Translations under genes and position numbers: made by a program
In this document: positions 22,271 through 30,625 of the stretch, piece by piece
Numbering within the stretch: position 1 is the first letter of the stretch
How the letters are laid out: each line of letters opens with the position of its first letter
Source: an uncultured Prevotella sp.
Lineage (GTDB): Bacteria; Bacteroidota; Bacteroidia; Bacteroidales; Bacteroidaceae
DNA length: 32,810 bases
Reading direction: 5' to 3'
Assembly (NCBI GenBank): GCA_900545525.1
Contig: UQZX01000027.1
Coordinates: 1 to 32,810, forward strand
Notes under the pieces: model-generated
What the model saw: only the letters and a program-made list of their open reading frames with translations
Database searches by the model: none
What the model was told of the DNA's origin: nothing

Positions 22271-24616
22271 ATGGCAAGACATTTTCTTACTATTCTGCTC
22301 TGCATATCCGCCTGCGCCGCGCCGGCACAGACATCCGTTACTTATGACAACCGCTCGGGAGTGTCCCACTGGATAGTGTCCGACGTCATTCAGGACAGCC
22401 TCGGCTTCATCTGGCTGTCAACGTGGAACGGGCTGAACCGCTTCGACGGCTACGAGTTCCGCCGGATGAAGGCACAGCCGGGCGACGGCACCGACATACG
22501 GTCGGAGGTGATACGCCGGATGAAGCCCGACGGCAGGGGAAATATCGTATGCCTGACGGAGAACGGCGCGTTCAGCCTCGACACACGGACATACAGGCTC
22601 GCCGACGCCCCCGGCACATCCGCACGGTGTGCGGCACCGATAAAGCGCACGGCTCCCTTCCGCGACAGGGAGGGCAACCTGTGGCAGCCCGAGCGCTACG
22701 GCATAACGAAGACAAGCACGGCACACCACCCGGCACGGCACGTCGGCGGCACGGAGAACGTGCAGGCAAGGGCGTTCATGAGAGACGGGGACAACGGCTG
22801 GTGGCTCGCCACAAAGGAAGACGAGTGCATAAGGATATACGACGGCAGCAACAGGCTGAAGGGCTTTCTCGGTGCCGACGGGCGCGTGCACGGAGGTAAG
22901 ACGCCGTTCCGCCACCGTGCCTACACCCTCGTGCGCACACGCTGCGGCGACATTTGGGCGGGATGCAAGCCCGGGGCACTGATACGCATGCGAAAGAGGA
23001 ACGACGGGACATACGAGATAAAGAGAATAAGGAGCCGGGAACTGCGGTGCGACATCGTCTACCATATTGCCGAGGACGGCGACGGGAGGCTGTGGCTCGC
23101 CACCTTCGGCGGCGGTGTGGCGTGCATCCCCGACCCGCGCGCCGACAATCCCGAGGCGGTAAGCTTCACCGTCAGGGATGCCGCAGGCACGCGCTGCAAG
23201 GCGCGCCGCATACTGGTGACGCGCAGCGGAAACATAGTCTGCGCCACCACCGACGGCATAATAACGGGCAGGACCGACCGCCGCGACGTGCGCAGGAGCG
23301 TGCTGCGCCGCCTGTCGCGCGACGGCAGACGGGCTGCGAGCCTGTGCAACAACGCCACTATGGACGTGGTTCAGGACAACGCGGGACGCATATTCATCGC
23401 CACGGAGAACAGCGGCATCGATATGACGACCGAGGACGAGCTGTTCAAGGAGCAGCCCTCCTTCACGCATTTCAACACCGCCAACTCACAGCTCACGTCC
23501 GATGCCTGTCTGGCAATGGCGGTGAAGGACGGCAGGCGCATCTTCGTAGTAGGCACGGACAGGGTGACCGACTTTGCGCCCGACGGCGGCGAGAGCGTCA
23601 CCTACTCGCGGCGTTTCTGGAGCGCGGCGTGCCACTTCTCCGAGGAACGCCCCCTGCTGCTGCCCGACGGCTCGTGGCTCTTCGGACAGGAGCAGGGCGC
23701 ATACATCGCCACGCGCCACTGTCTGTACACGAGAGGATACGTGCCGCCGCTGCTGTTCACCGAACTGGCGGTCTGCGGCCGCCCGCCGCTCATAGGGATA
23801 TGCGCCATGGACACCGTCATAATCGGAACGGACGAGAGGAACTTCTCCATATCGTTTGCGGCACTCGACTATACCGACAACACCGACATACGCTACAGGA
23901 GCCGCCTCGACGGGTCGCCGTGGAGCCGCGCCTCGGGCGACCGCTCGCTGACGTTCTACGACATGCTGCCGGGAGAGCACACGCTGACGGTGCAGTCGAC
24001 CGACCGCTACGGGCGCTGGGTTGACAACACGCGGAGCCTCACGATAATAGTGACGCCGCGCTGGCACGAGACGCTGTGGGCACGCATCGCCTTCATCGTG
24101 CTCATAGCGGCAGCGGCGGCGGGAGCGGCTTTCACCGCCGTATACATACGCAGCCTGAACCGCCAGCGGCGCGAACTGCTTGCAAAATACATGGCGCTGC
24201 TCGACCGCGGCGACGGCACAGGGCACGCGGAGGTGGCTGAAAGGGAAGCACCACCGGCGGCAGAGCTGCCCGATGCCGACCGCAGGTTTCTCGAACGCGT
24301 GATGAAATATGTCGGGGAGAACATCGCCAACGGCGATGCCAACATCGACGACATGGCGGCATACGCCGCAACAAGCCGCAGCAACCTCAACCGCAAGCTG
24401 CGTTCGCTCGTGGGCGTGACAGCCGCACAGCTGCTCATCGACGCGAGGATGCAGAAGGCGGAGAAGATGCTGCACGACGCGGCAGCGGAAGACAAGCCAA
24501 GCATAGCGGAGATTGCATACAGCTGCGGATATGCAGACCCGCGGTATTTCTCGCGCTGTTTCAAGCAGAAATACGGCACTACGCCGTCGGAATATCACCG
24601 CAGGGAACGGGCATAG
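22271..24616 (+). CDS. Membrane-anchored AraC-type regulator with propeller sensor, lacking a histidine kinase
   Basis: This 781-residue protein starts with a signal peptide (1-19). Residues 25-500 carry the repeats of a two-component-regulator propeller (VSDVIQDSLGFIWLSTWNGLNRFDGYEF; IAEDGDGRLWLATFGGGV). Residues about 525-595 match a Y_Y_Y-type domain (LDYTDNTDIRYRSRLDG). A transmembrane helix follows at about 604-627. The C-terminal 110 residues form an AraC-family helix-turn-helix (IDDMAAYAATSRSNLNRKLRSLVG; IAEIAYSCGYADPRYFSRCFKQKYGTTPSEYH). Typical hybrid two-component regulators of glycan loci put a histidine kinase, ATPase and receiver domain between these parts; here only about 40 residues separate membrane and DNA-binding domain. 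It would sense a pectin oligosaccharide in the periplasm and bind DNA while membrane-tethered. It sits between GH95 and GH28. Confidence 0.9.
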   Translation: MARHFLTILLCISACAAPAQTSVTYDNRSGVSHWIVSDVIQDSLGFIWLSTWNGLNRFDGYEFRRMKAQPGDGTDIRSEVIRRMKPDGRGNIVCLTENGAFSLDTRTYRLADAPGTSARCAAPIKRTAPFRDREGNLWQPERYGITKTSTAHHPARHVGGTENVQARAFMRDGDNGWWLATKEDECIRIYDGSNRLKGFLGADGRVHGGKTPFRHRAYTLVRTRCGDIWAGCKPGALIRMRKRNDGTYEIKRIRSRELRCDIVYHIAEDGDGRLWLATFGGGVACIPDPRADNPEAVSFTVRDAAGTRCKARRILVTRSGNIVCATTDGIITGRTDRRDVRRSVLRRLSRDGRRAASLCNNATMDVVQDNAGRIFIATENSGIDMTTEDELFKEQPSFTHFNTANSQLTSDACLAMAVKDGRRIFVVGTDRVTDFAPDGGESVTYSRRFWSAACHFSEERPLLLPDGSWLFGQEQGAYIATRHCLYTRGYVPPLLFTELAVCGRPPLIGICAMDTVIIGTDERNFSISFAALDYTDNTDIRYRSRLDGSPWSRASGDRSLTFYDMLPGEHTLTVQSTDRYGRWVDNTRSLTIIVTPRWHETLWARIAFIVLIAAAAAGAAFTAVYIRSLNRQRRELLAKYMALLDRGDGTGHAEVAEREAPPAAELPDADRRFLERVMKYVGENIANGDANIDDMAAYAATSRSNLNRKLRSLVGVTAAQLLIDARMQKAEKMLHDAAAEDKPSIAEIAYSCGYADPRYFSRCFKQKYGTTPSEYHRRERA

Positions 24617-24693
24617 GCAAGCATACGCGAAGAGTGACATAGTGTCGCATATTATCACATTTTACTTACACAATGAAAATCGCAAAGCCCTCA

Positions 24694-24745
24694 TTTTTGC
24701 GATATTTGCAGAAAAGCGGATGCGCTGGCGCAAATATCGCAAAAA
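24694..24745. repeat. 16-bp perfect inverted repeat after the regulator gene
   Basis: TTTTTGCGATATTTGC (24694-24709) is matched exactly in inverse by GCAAATATCGCAAAAA (24730-24745) over a 20-base spacer. It may act as a terminator for the regulator gene or be a small element. A second hairpin, CGTGTGCT/AGCACACG, follows at 24748-24770. Confidence 0.7.
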
Positions 24746-24784
24746 ATCGTGTGCTAACGTAAAGCACACGGTGACAGCGCGTTA

Positions 24785-24938
24785 CGTCAAACATCGTCTT
24801 TATATGCAACAAATATGGGCTTTGTGCCCGCCAAAGATGCCGTTTTAGGATGCTAAAGATGCTCTTTTTGAGTGCTAAAGATGCTCTTTAGACATGCTAA
24901 AGATGCTGTTTAGACATCCTAAAGAGGCTCGATAGGAA
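24785..24938. repeat. 22-bp tandem array, seven units
   Basis: Units start at 24785, 24807, 24829, 24851, 24873, 24895 and 24917, each exactly 22 bp. The best three (24851-24916) share TGCTAAAGATGCT, and units at 24873 and 24895 differ by one base. Each good unit holds the dyad CTAAAGA-TGC-TCTTTAG. The flanking units are degenerate but keep the CAAA-ATG-CTTT pattern. The array resembles that at 397-593 in period and in its TAAAG-AT-CT-TTT core. Confidence 0.85.
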
Positions 24939-25284
24939 TTTTTGGAACGTGCAAAAAATTCTTTTGAACGTAGTTTTTGACAGTACGGAGGCTCCACGGC
25001 TTTTTCCGGCACGTAGTTTGCGGAAAAACCGCGGGTGTTTTCAGAGAGCATGATGTAAGCAGAACAGCACTTTGGGCGTCATAGTGTCAGAAAGGTGCGG
25101 GCTGACGGCAGGCGGCTGGGAACAATTTATCGGTTTTCTTCGGGATATTGGCAAAAGAATGGCTATCTTTGCAACGGTAGCGCGCGGCACGCCATACGCC
25201 CGGGCATCAATCTGTCATAAAAGGGACGCGCGGCAACTGGCGGAGACATCATCGTGAAAAACAACAAACACATAAAAAGACATT
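24939..25284 (+). promoter_or_regulatory. Upstream region of the GH28 operon with predicted promoter
   Basis: TATCTTTG at 25164-25171 matches the -7 consensus and would give a leader of about 110 bases before the ATG at 25285. A hairpin TTTTTCCG (25001-25008) with CGGAAAAA (25021-25028) lies further up. No gene is supported here. Confidence 0.5.
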
Positions 25285-26817
25285 ATGGACATGAAAAAAC
25301 TGACAGGCATTGTCGCGCTGCTGATTTGGGCAGCGGCAGGCAGGGCGGAAACAGTGGCAACGGGCACAGAGACGGGCGGCAGAGTGCCGTTTGACATGCC
25401 GGAGGTAAGTGCTCCGGTGTTTCCCGAGACGAGAGTGGTGCTCACGGAGTTTGGAGCCGTGGGCGACGGAACGGCACTGTGCACGGAGGCATTTGCACGG
25501 GCAATGGAAAGGCTGGAGGCACTGGGCGGCGGCCATCTCGTGGTGCCGCGGGGAATATGGCTGACGGGACCGGTAGTGATGAAAAGCAATATCGACCTTC
25601 ATCTTGAACGCGGCGCGGTGATACTATTCTCGCCCGACATCGCCCTATACCCGCCCGTGGGCACGGTGTATGAGGGCATGAAGGCACGGAAGTGCGTGTC
25701 GCCGATATCGGGAGAGGGGCTTACGAACACGGCAATAACCGGTGAGGGGACAATAGACGGCAACGGACAGCACTGGCGGCCGCTGAAGAGGATGAAGACA
25801 ACGGACGGACAGTGGAAGGAGCTGACGTCGCGGAGCGGGGTGATGAGCGCAGACGGCAGCTACTGGTTCCCCGACGCGGGAGTGGCTGACGGTACGGAGG
25901 CGGCGCGGCTGAAGGAGGCTTTCGGAATATCGGGCGAAGAGGAATGGAAGAACATACGCCACCACATGCGTCCGGTAATGGTGAGCCTCGTGTCGTGCAG
26001 GAACGTGTGGCTGCAGGGCGTGACATTCCGCAACTCGCCTGCATGGAACGTACACCCGCTGATGTGCGAGAACGTATTGATAGACAACATCACGGTGAGC
26101 AATCCGGAATATGCGCAGAACGGCGACGGGCTTGATTTGGAGTCGTGCCGCAATGCCGTGGTGAGAAACTCGACGTTCGACGTTGGCGACGACGGCATCT
26201 GCATAAAGAGCGGCAAGGACGCGGACGGAAGAAGGCGCGGACTGCCGTGCGAGAATGTCGTCATAGAGGGCTGCACGGTGTTCAAGGGGCACGGCGGCTT
26301 CGTGATAGGAAGCGAGATGAGCGGCGGCGTGAGGAACATACTCGTGAGAAACTGCACCTTCATGGGCACGGACACGGGACTGCGCTTCAAGAGCACAAGG
26401 GGGCGCGGCGGCACCGTGGAACGGATATTCATCGACGGCATCGGCATGACGGAGATAAAGGGCGACGCCGTGGTGTTTGACCTTTACTATGGCAACAAGG
26501 TGGCGACGAGAGTGGACAGCCGCGGCGAACGGGTGCCGGCAGAGGTGGATGCCGCGCCGGTGGATGAGACGACACCGTCGTTCAGGGACATACGCATAAG
26601 CAACATGGTGTGCGCTGGCGCACGTCGCGCGATGTTCTTCAACGGTATACCCGAAATGCCGGTGAGGAACGTGACACTGGAGAACGTGAGCATCACGGCG
26701 GAAGAGGGCGCGAGGCTGGTATACAGCGAGGATATATCGCTGAGAAACGTGGACATCCGGCAAAGCCGTGGCAGGCGGCTGGAGACGTTCTTCTGCAGGA
26801 ATGTGGGGGAGTTTTAA
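25285..26817 (+). CDS. GH28 polygalacturonase-type glycosidase, secreted
   Basis: This 510-residue protein has a signal peptide (about 1-21, ending GRA). It has the right-handed beta-helix layout of family 28, which hydrolyses galacturonic acid linkages in homogalacturonan or rhamnogalacturonan. All four active-site blocks are present: NGDGLD (N279, D281, D284), GDDGI (D302, D303), GHGG (H336) and LRFKS (R367, K369). The N-terminal FGAVGDGT and GGGHLVVPRG blocks are also typical. Another ATG two codons on (MKK) would give the same protein with a tidier signal peptide. It starts the second enzyme cluster, 668 bp after the regulator gene. Confidence 0.93.
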   Translation: MDMKKLTGIVALLIWAAAGRAETVATGTETGGRVPFDMPEVSAPVFPETRVVLTEFGAVGDGTALCTEAFARAMERLEALGGGHLVVPRGIWLTGPVVMKSNIDLHLERGAVILFSPDIALYPPVGTVYEGMKARKCVSPISGEGLTNTAITGEGTIDGNGQHWRPLKRMKTTDGQWKELTSRSGVMSADGSYWFPDAGVADGTEAARLKEAFGISGEEEWKNIRHHMRPVMVSLVSCRNVWLQGVTFRNSPAWNVHPLMCENVLIDNITVSNPEYAQNGDGLDLESCRNAVVRNSTFDVGDDGICIKSGKDADGRRRGLPCENVVIEGCTVFKGHGGFVIGSEMSGGVRNILVRNCTFMGTDTGLRFKSTRGRGGTVERIFIDGIGMTEIKGDAVVFDLYYGNKVATRVDSRGERVPAEVDAAPVDETTPSFRDIRISNMVCAGARRAMFFNGIPEMPVRNVTLENVSITAEEGARLVYSEDISLRNVDIRQSRGRRLETFFCRNVGEF

Positions 26818-26934
26818 GGAGGAAAAGGAGTAAGGAGATGAGGAGGAAGTAGTAATGCCGGGGCTTTAATGACCTTAAAGACCTTAAAGACTTCAAAAAC
26901 TTCAAAGACCTTAAATATTAAAAAGAAGCATATC
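26813..26934 (+). repeat. Repeat-rich junction between GH28 and GH105 (9-bp tandem repeat)
   Basis: A polypurine run with several AGGAG words (26817-26852) is followed by five 9-bp units of ACCTTAAAG type: 26872, 26881, 26890 (ACTTCAAAA), 26899 and 26908 (ACCTTAAAT). The reading frame upstream of GH105 stays open through the 9-bp array, so automatic annotation may place the start too early at 26869. Confidence 0.75.
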
Positions 26935-28242
26935 ATGAGAAGAACTTTATTAGCGGCTGCGGTCCTTGTCACGGCGGCGCTGCATGCGCAGACGGACAAC
27001 AGGGCAAGGGAGGCGGCGGTGAAGATAGCCGACCGCATAGTGGCATCAACGTCTTACGACTTCAGAAACGTGAAGACGGGAGAGGTAATAAAGAGCGTCA
27101 GGGACATGCCGCTGTCCATGTACGTGAGGGTTAGCAGCAAGTACAACAACTGGCACTACACCAACGGCGTGACGAACATCGCCATGCTGGAACTGGCGGA
27201 CAAGACGGGACGGAAGGATTATGAGAGGTATGTGCTGCGGAACATGAACTTCGTGTTCAACGAGGGCAACCTCGACTTCTTCCGCCGACAGTATGACAAG
27301 GCGCTGAAGGAGGGCGGCTGGTATGCCGTGAGGAAACTGAGCTGGCACATGATATTCCGCGGCAAGCGGCTGGACGACAACGGTCCGATGGGCGCAAGTC
27401 TCATCGAACTGCAAAAGAGACATCCCGACAAGGCGTTCGCCGAATATATCGGTGCCACGGCGGAACATCTGCGCACGGCTGAACCGCGGCTTGCCGACGG
27501 CACGATAGCGCGGATATGGCCGCACGTGAACACGGTGTGGGCAGACGATGCCTTCATGGCGGTGTCGTTCCTCGCGAGAATGGGCGGGATGACGGGCGAC
27601 AACACATGGTTTGACGATGCGGCACGGCAGATAATAAGTTATGACAGCCTGCTGTGGTGCCCCGAAAAGAAGATATACTACCACTGCCTGCACACGGACA
27701 ACGGCGAGCACGGCGTGGCACACTGGAGCCGTGCCAACGGGTGGATGTTCATGGCGCAGGCTGACCTCCTCGAACGCATGCCCGAAGGACATCCGCTGCG
27801 CGGACGGGTGCTGGAGATTTTCAGGCGGCAGGCAAGCGGCGTGGCGCGGTATCAGGGAAAGAGCGGACTGTGGCATCAGCTGCTCGACCGCGACGACTCG
27901 TTCGAGGAGACGACGGGAACGGCGATGTTCGTATTCGGCATGGCGCGCGGCGTGAAGCGCGGGTGGCTGCATCCGGACTTCATATACGTGGCGGAACAGG
28001 GACTGAAGGGACTGATGACGAAGATAAGCAGCGAGGGTGACGTGACGGGAATTTGCACGGGGACGGGCATAATGCCGTCGGTGGTGTATTACTACAACCG
28101 CCCGCAGCTTACGAACGATCCCATGGGCGAGGGTCCTGTGCTGAGGGCACTGGTGGAAATGATTGACGCACCGCGGTATACGGAAATAAAGGCTGAGGAG
28201 CAGTATGACAAGATTGCACCGGGGAAAGGACAGGGACGATGA
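26935..28242 (+). CDS. GH105 unsaturated rhamnogalacturonyl hydrolase-like, secreted
   Basis: This 435-residue protein starts at ATG 26935, chosen because it begins a clean signal peptide (MRRTLLAAAVLVTAALHAQ). The earlier in-frame ATG at 26869 would prepend a Lys/Thr-rich stretch encoded by a 9-bp repeat. The (alpha/alpha)6 toroid has family 105 motifs: NNWHYTNGVTNIAML, HVNTVWADDAFMAVSFLARMG with D204/D205 near the catalytic position, and HWSRANGWMFMAQADLL. GH105 enzymes remove the unsaturated galacturonate left at oligosaccharide ends by pectin lyases. The stop overlaps the next gene (ATGA). A lyase making its substrate is not in this window. Confidence 0.88.
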   Translation: MRRTLLAAAVLVTAALHAQTDNRAREAAVKIADRIVASTSYDFRNVKTGEVIKSVRDMPLSMYVRVSSKYNNWHYTNGVTNIAMLELADKTGRKDYERYVLRNMNFVFNEGNLDFFRRQYDKALKEGGWYAVRKLSWHMIFRGKRLDDNGPMGASLIELQKRHPDKAFAEYIGATAEHLRTAEPRLADGTIARIWPHVNTVWADDAFMAVSFLARMGGMTGDNTWFDDAARQIISYDSLLWCPEKKIYYHCLHTDNGEHGVAHWSRANGWMFMAQADLLERMPEGHPLRGRVLEIFRRQASGVARYQGKSGLWHQLLDRDDSFEETTGTAMFVFGMARGVKRGWLHPDFIYVAEQGLKGLMTKISSEGDVTGICTGTGIMPSVVYYYNRPQLTNDPMGEGPVLRALVEMIDAPRYTEIKAEEQYDKIAPGKGQGR

Positions 28243-30353
28243 GAAGGATTATGATTATGGCAGTGGCTGCCGCACTTCATTCTGCCGCCGTATATGCGGG
28301 ACATAACGGGATTGACAGGCATGCGCTCGTCAGCAGAAACAGCCCGCACATCGTGGCTGCCGACTCGCTCGGCTCGCTGTCGGTGGGTAACGGTGAGTTT
28401 GCCTTTACGGCGGACATCACGGGGTTGCAGACTTTCCCTGACTTCTACCGTAACGGCGTGCCGCTGGGTACGCAGAGCCAATGGGGCTGGCACAGCTTTG
28501 AGAACACGCAGGGATATGCGCCGGAGGAAACACTGCAGGAATATGACTTGGGACACGGGCACAAAGAGCTTTATGCTGGACAGCCCAAGGAGAAAGGGCG
28601 TGCGAGGGATGCGGCGGAATGGTTCCGCGCCAATCCCCACAGACTGCATCTCGGAATAATAGGCTTCGACTTCGACCGCAGCACGGCACTGCGCCATATC
28701 TCAGACGTAAGCCAGAGGCTCGACCTGTGGAGCGGTGTTATAAGAAGCAGCTTCAAATACCGCGGCACCGCGTTCGGCGTAACGACGGCATGTCACCCGG
28801 ACGCGGACATGGTCGGCGCAGAGATTTGTTCAAAGGCGCGTGCCGGAATATGCCTACGCTTCCCCTACCCCACGGGGCGGCACAGCGACGACGCGTGCGA
28901 CTGGAACGCGGACGGCAGGCACAGCACGGAGATTGTGGTGCGCGGAGACGGAAGTGCAGTGCTGAAGAGGACAATGGACGGGACGGTGTATTATGTGACA
29001 GTCGCGTGGAAAGGTGATGCAGAACTGACAAGGAAAGGGAAAAACTATTTTGTGCTGACGCCGAAGTGTGACAGGTTTTCATTCACATGCGCATTCAGCC
29101 GTGACAATACGGTTGGGCGCGGCACGTGCTTCGATGATGTGCGCAGGCTCTCTGCTGCCCGTTGGAAGAGGTTTTGGAGTGAAGGCGGTGCCGTGGACTT
29201 CTCACGGTGCACCGACCCGAGGGCAAGGGAACTGGAACGGCGCGTGGTGCTGAGCCGGTATCTCCTCGCCATACAATGTGCCGGAAGCACGCCGCCGCAG
29301 GAGACGGGACTGACATACAACTCGTGGTTCGGCAAATTCCACCTTGAGATGATATGGTGGCATCAGGCGCATTTTGCGTTGTGGAACAACACGGAAATGC
29401 TCGACCGCACGCTGGGCTGGTACCGCACGGTGATGCCTAAGGCAAGGGAGATTGCCCGCAGGCAGGGCTTCGACGGCGTGCGCTGGATGAAGATGACCGA
29501 CCCGGAGGGCACGGAGGCACCGTCGAAAGTGGGCAGCTTCCTTATATGGCAGCAGCCCCACATCATATATCTTGCGGAACTGATATACCGCAGTGCCAAA
29601 GACAAAGGACAGGTTCTTGCCAAATACGGGGATATGATAGACAGGACGGCGGAGTTCATGTACTCGTTCGCCACACCTGACACGGCAAACAGCCGCTATA
29701 TATTAAGAGGTGTAATACCTGCACAGGAGACTCTCAAGGCGAACGAAACGGTCAATCCGCCGTTCGAACTTTCATACTGGCACTACGCCATGCGGGTGGC
29801 ACAGGCATGGAGGGAGCGGCGCGGCATGGGGCGGAATGCCAGCTGGAACGACCTTATCGCACGTCTGCCGCCGCTCGCCTACAATGACGACAGGTTGTAT
29901 CTTGCCGCCGAAAGCGCAACAGACACATACAGCGACATACGTTTCACGTCGGACCACATGGCTGTGCTGGGTGCCGTAGGCATGCTTCCCATGAACCGCC
30001 TTGTTGACGAAGAATGTATGCGCAACACCCTGCACTGGGTCTTGGATAACTGGAACTGGAACAAGACATGGGGCTGGGATTATCCTATGACAGCAATGAA
30101 CGCCGCACGGCTCGGCGAACCGGACAAGGCAGTCGATGCCCTGCTAATGGACAAGCGCACGAACACATATCTCGGAAACGGGCACAACTGTCAGGACAAA
30201 AGGCTACGCGTATATCTCCCCGGAAACGGCGGACTGCTCACGGCAGTGGCTATGATGTGTGCCGGCTGGGACGGCTGCAAAAGAAAGAACCCCGGCTTTC
30301 CCGACAACGGGAAATGGAATGTTGAGTGGGAAGGACTCAGCCCTATGCCGTAA
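28239..30353 (+). CDS. Secreted six-hairpin glycosidase-like protein, family unassigned
   Basis: This 704-residue protein has a signal peptide (about 1-20, ending VYA). The N-terminal 300 residues are beta-rich (DSLGSLSVGNGEFAFTADITGLQ, then WGWHSFENTQGY). The C-terminal part is rich in aromatic helices, as in (alpha/alpha) toroid glycosidases: TYNSWFGKFHLEMIWWHQAHFALW, FELSYWHYAMRVAQAW, FTSDHMAVLGAVGMLPM, WNWNKTWGWDYPMTAMNAARLG. The overall plan recalls GH65-like or related toroid families, but I cannot name the family. It is translationally coupled to GH105 by a four-base overlap, so a role in the same pectin pathway is likely. A short inverted-repeat element begins 8 bp after its stop codon. 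Confidence 0.75.
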   Translation: MRRIMIMAVAAALHSAAVYAGHNGIDRHALVSRNSPHIVAADSLGSLSVGNGEFAFTADITGLQTFPDFYRNGVPLGTQSQWGWHSFENTQGYAPEETLQEYDLGHGHKELYAGQPKEKGRARDAAEWFRANPHRLHLGIIGFDFDRSTALRHISDVSQRLDLWSGVIRSSFKYRGTAFGVTTACHPDADMVGAEICSKARAGICLRFPYPTGRHSDDACDWNADGRHSTEIVVRGDGSAVLKRTMDGTVYYVTVAWKGDAELTRKGKNYFVLTPKCDRFSFTCAFSRDNTVGRGTCFDDVRRLSAARWKRFWSEGGAVDFSRCTDPRARELERRVVLSRYLLAIQCAGSTPPQETGLTYNSWFGKFHLEMIWWHQAHFALWNNTEMLDRTLGWYRTVMPKAREIARRQGFDGVRWMKMTDPEGTEAPSKVGSFLIWQQPHIIYLAELIYRSAKDKGQVLAKYGDMIDRTAEFMYSFATPDTANSRYILRGVIPAQETLKANETVNPPFELSYWHYAMRVAQAWRERRGMGRNASWNDLIARLPPLAYNDDRLYLAAESATDTYSDIRFTSDHMAVLGAVGMLPMNRLVDEECMRNTLHWVLDNWNWNKTWGWDYPMTAMNAARLGEPDKAVDALLMDKRTNTYLGNGHNCQDKRLRVYLPGNGGLLTAVAMMCAGWDGCKRKNPGFPDNGKWNVEWEGLSPMP

Positions 30354-30360
30354 TAATATC

Positions 30361-30443
30361 GGGAGTGTAAACTAAATTGCCATGCAAACAGAACTGTGCC
30401 ATGCTATAATTTAAATGACTTATACGGTTTAGTTTACACTCCC
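30361..30443. mobile_element. 83-bp MITE-like element with 16-bp perfect inverted repeats
   Basis: GGGAGTGTAAACTAAA (30361-30376) and its exact reverse complement (30428-30443) bound 51 bp without coding content. AATAT occurs one base outside each end (30355-30359 and 30445-30449) and may be a target duplication. Ends containing TGTAAACT recall some IS256-type termini; that link is tentative. Confidence 0.65.
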
Positions 30444-30564
30444 CAATATAATTAACGTAGTTCAACAAATTTATCTTTCTTATTTATTCCCCACCTCTGG
30501 AGGGTGTGTCTGATTAAATGAAAATATACATATTATATGTCTGCATACGATGACTGCACAGTGT

Positions 30565-30588
30565 CCCCTCCTTTTTTCAAAGGAGGGG
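30565..30588. repeat. CCCCTCC hairpin, REP-like
   Basis: CCCCTCCTTT (30565-30574) pairs perfectly with AAAGGAGGGG (30579-30588) over a four-base loop, followed by CAGGGGTGGTTT. It lies between convergent genes. The rest of 30444-30625 shows nothing recognisable. Confidence 0.6.
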
Positions 30589-30625
30589 CAGGGGTGGTTT
30601 GTAATATTCAGAGAACTTACGTTAA

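Noticed and set aside
22418..24658. Long open frames on the minus strand opposite the regulator (350 and 390 codons)
   Set aside because: They lie wholly antisense to a gene with clear domains in GC-rich DNA; their translations are rich in Ala, Arg, His and Val with no domain pattern.
24785..24938. Reading the 22-bp array as a CRISPR array
   Set aside because: The units abut with no unique spacers, and no cas gene is present.
25645..26763. A 372-codon open frame antisense to GH28
   Set aside because: Shadow of the GH28 gene in high-GC codons; the translation has no recognisable motif.
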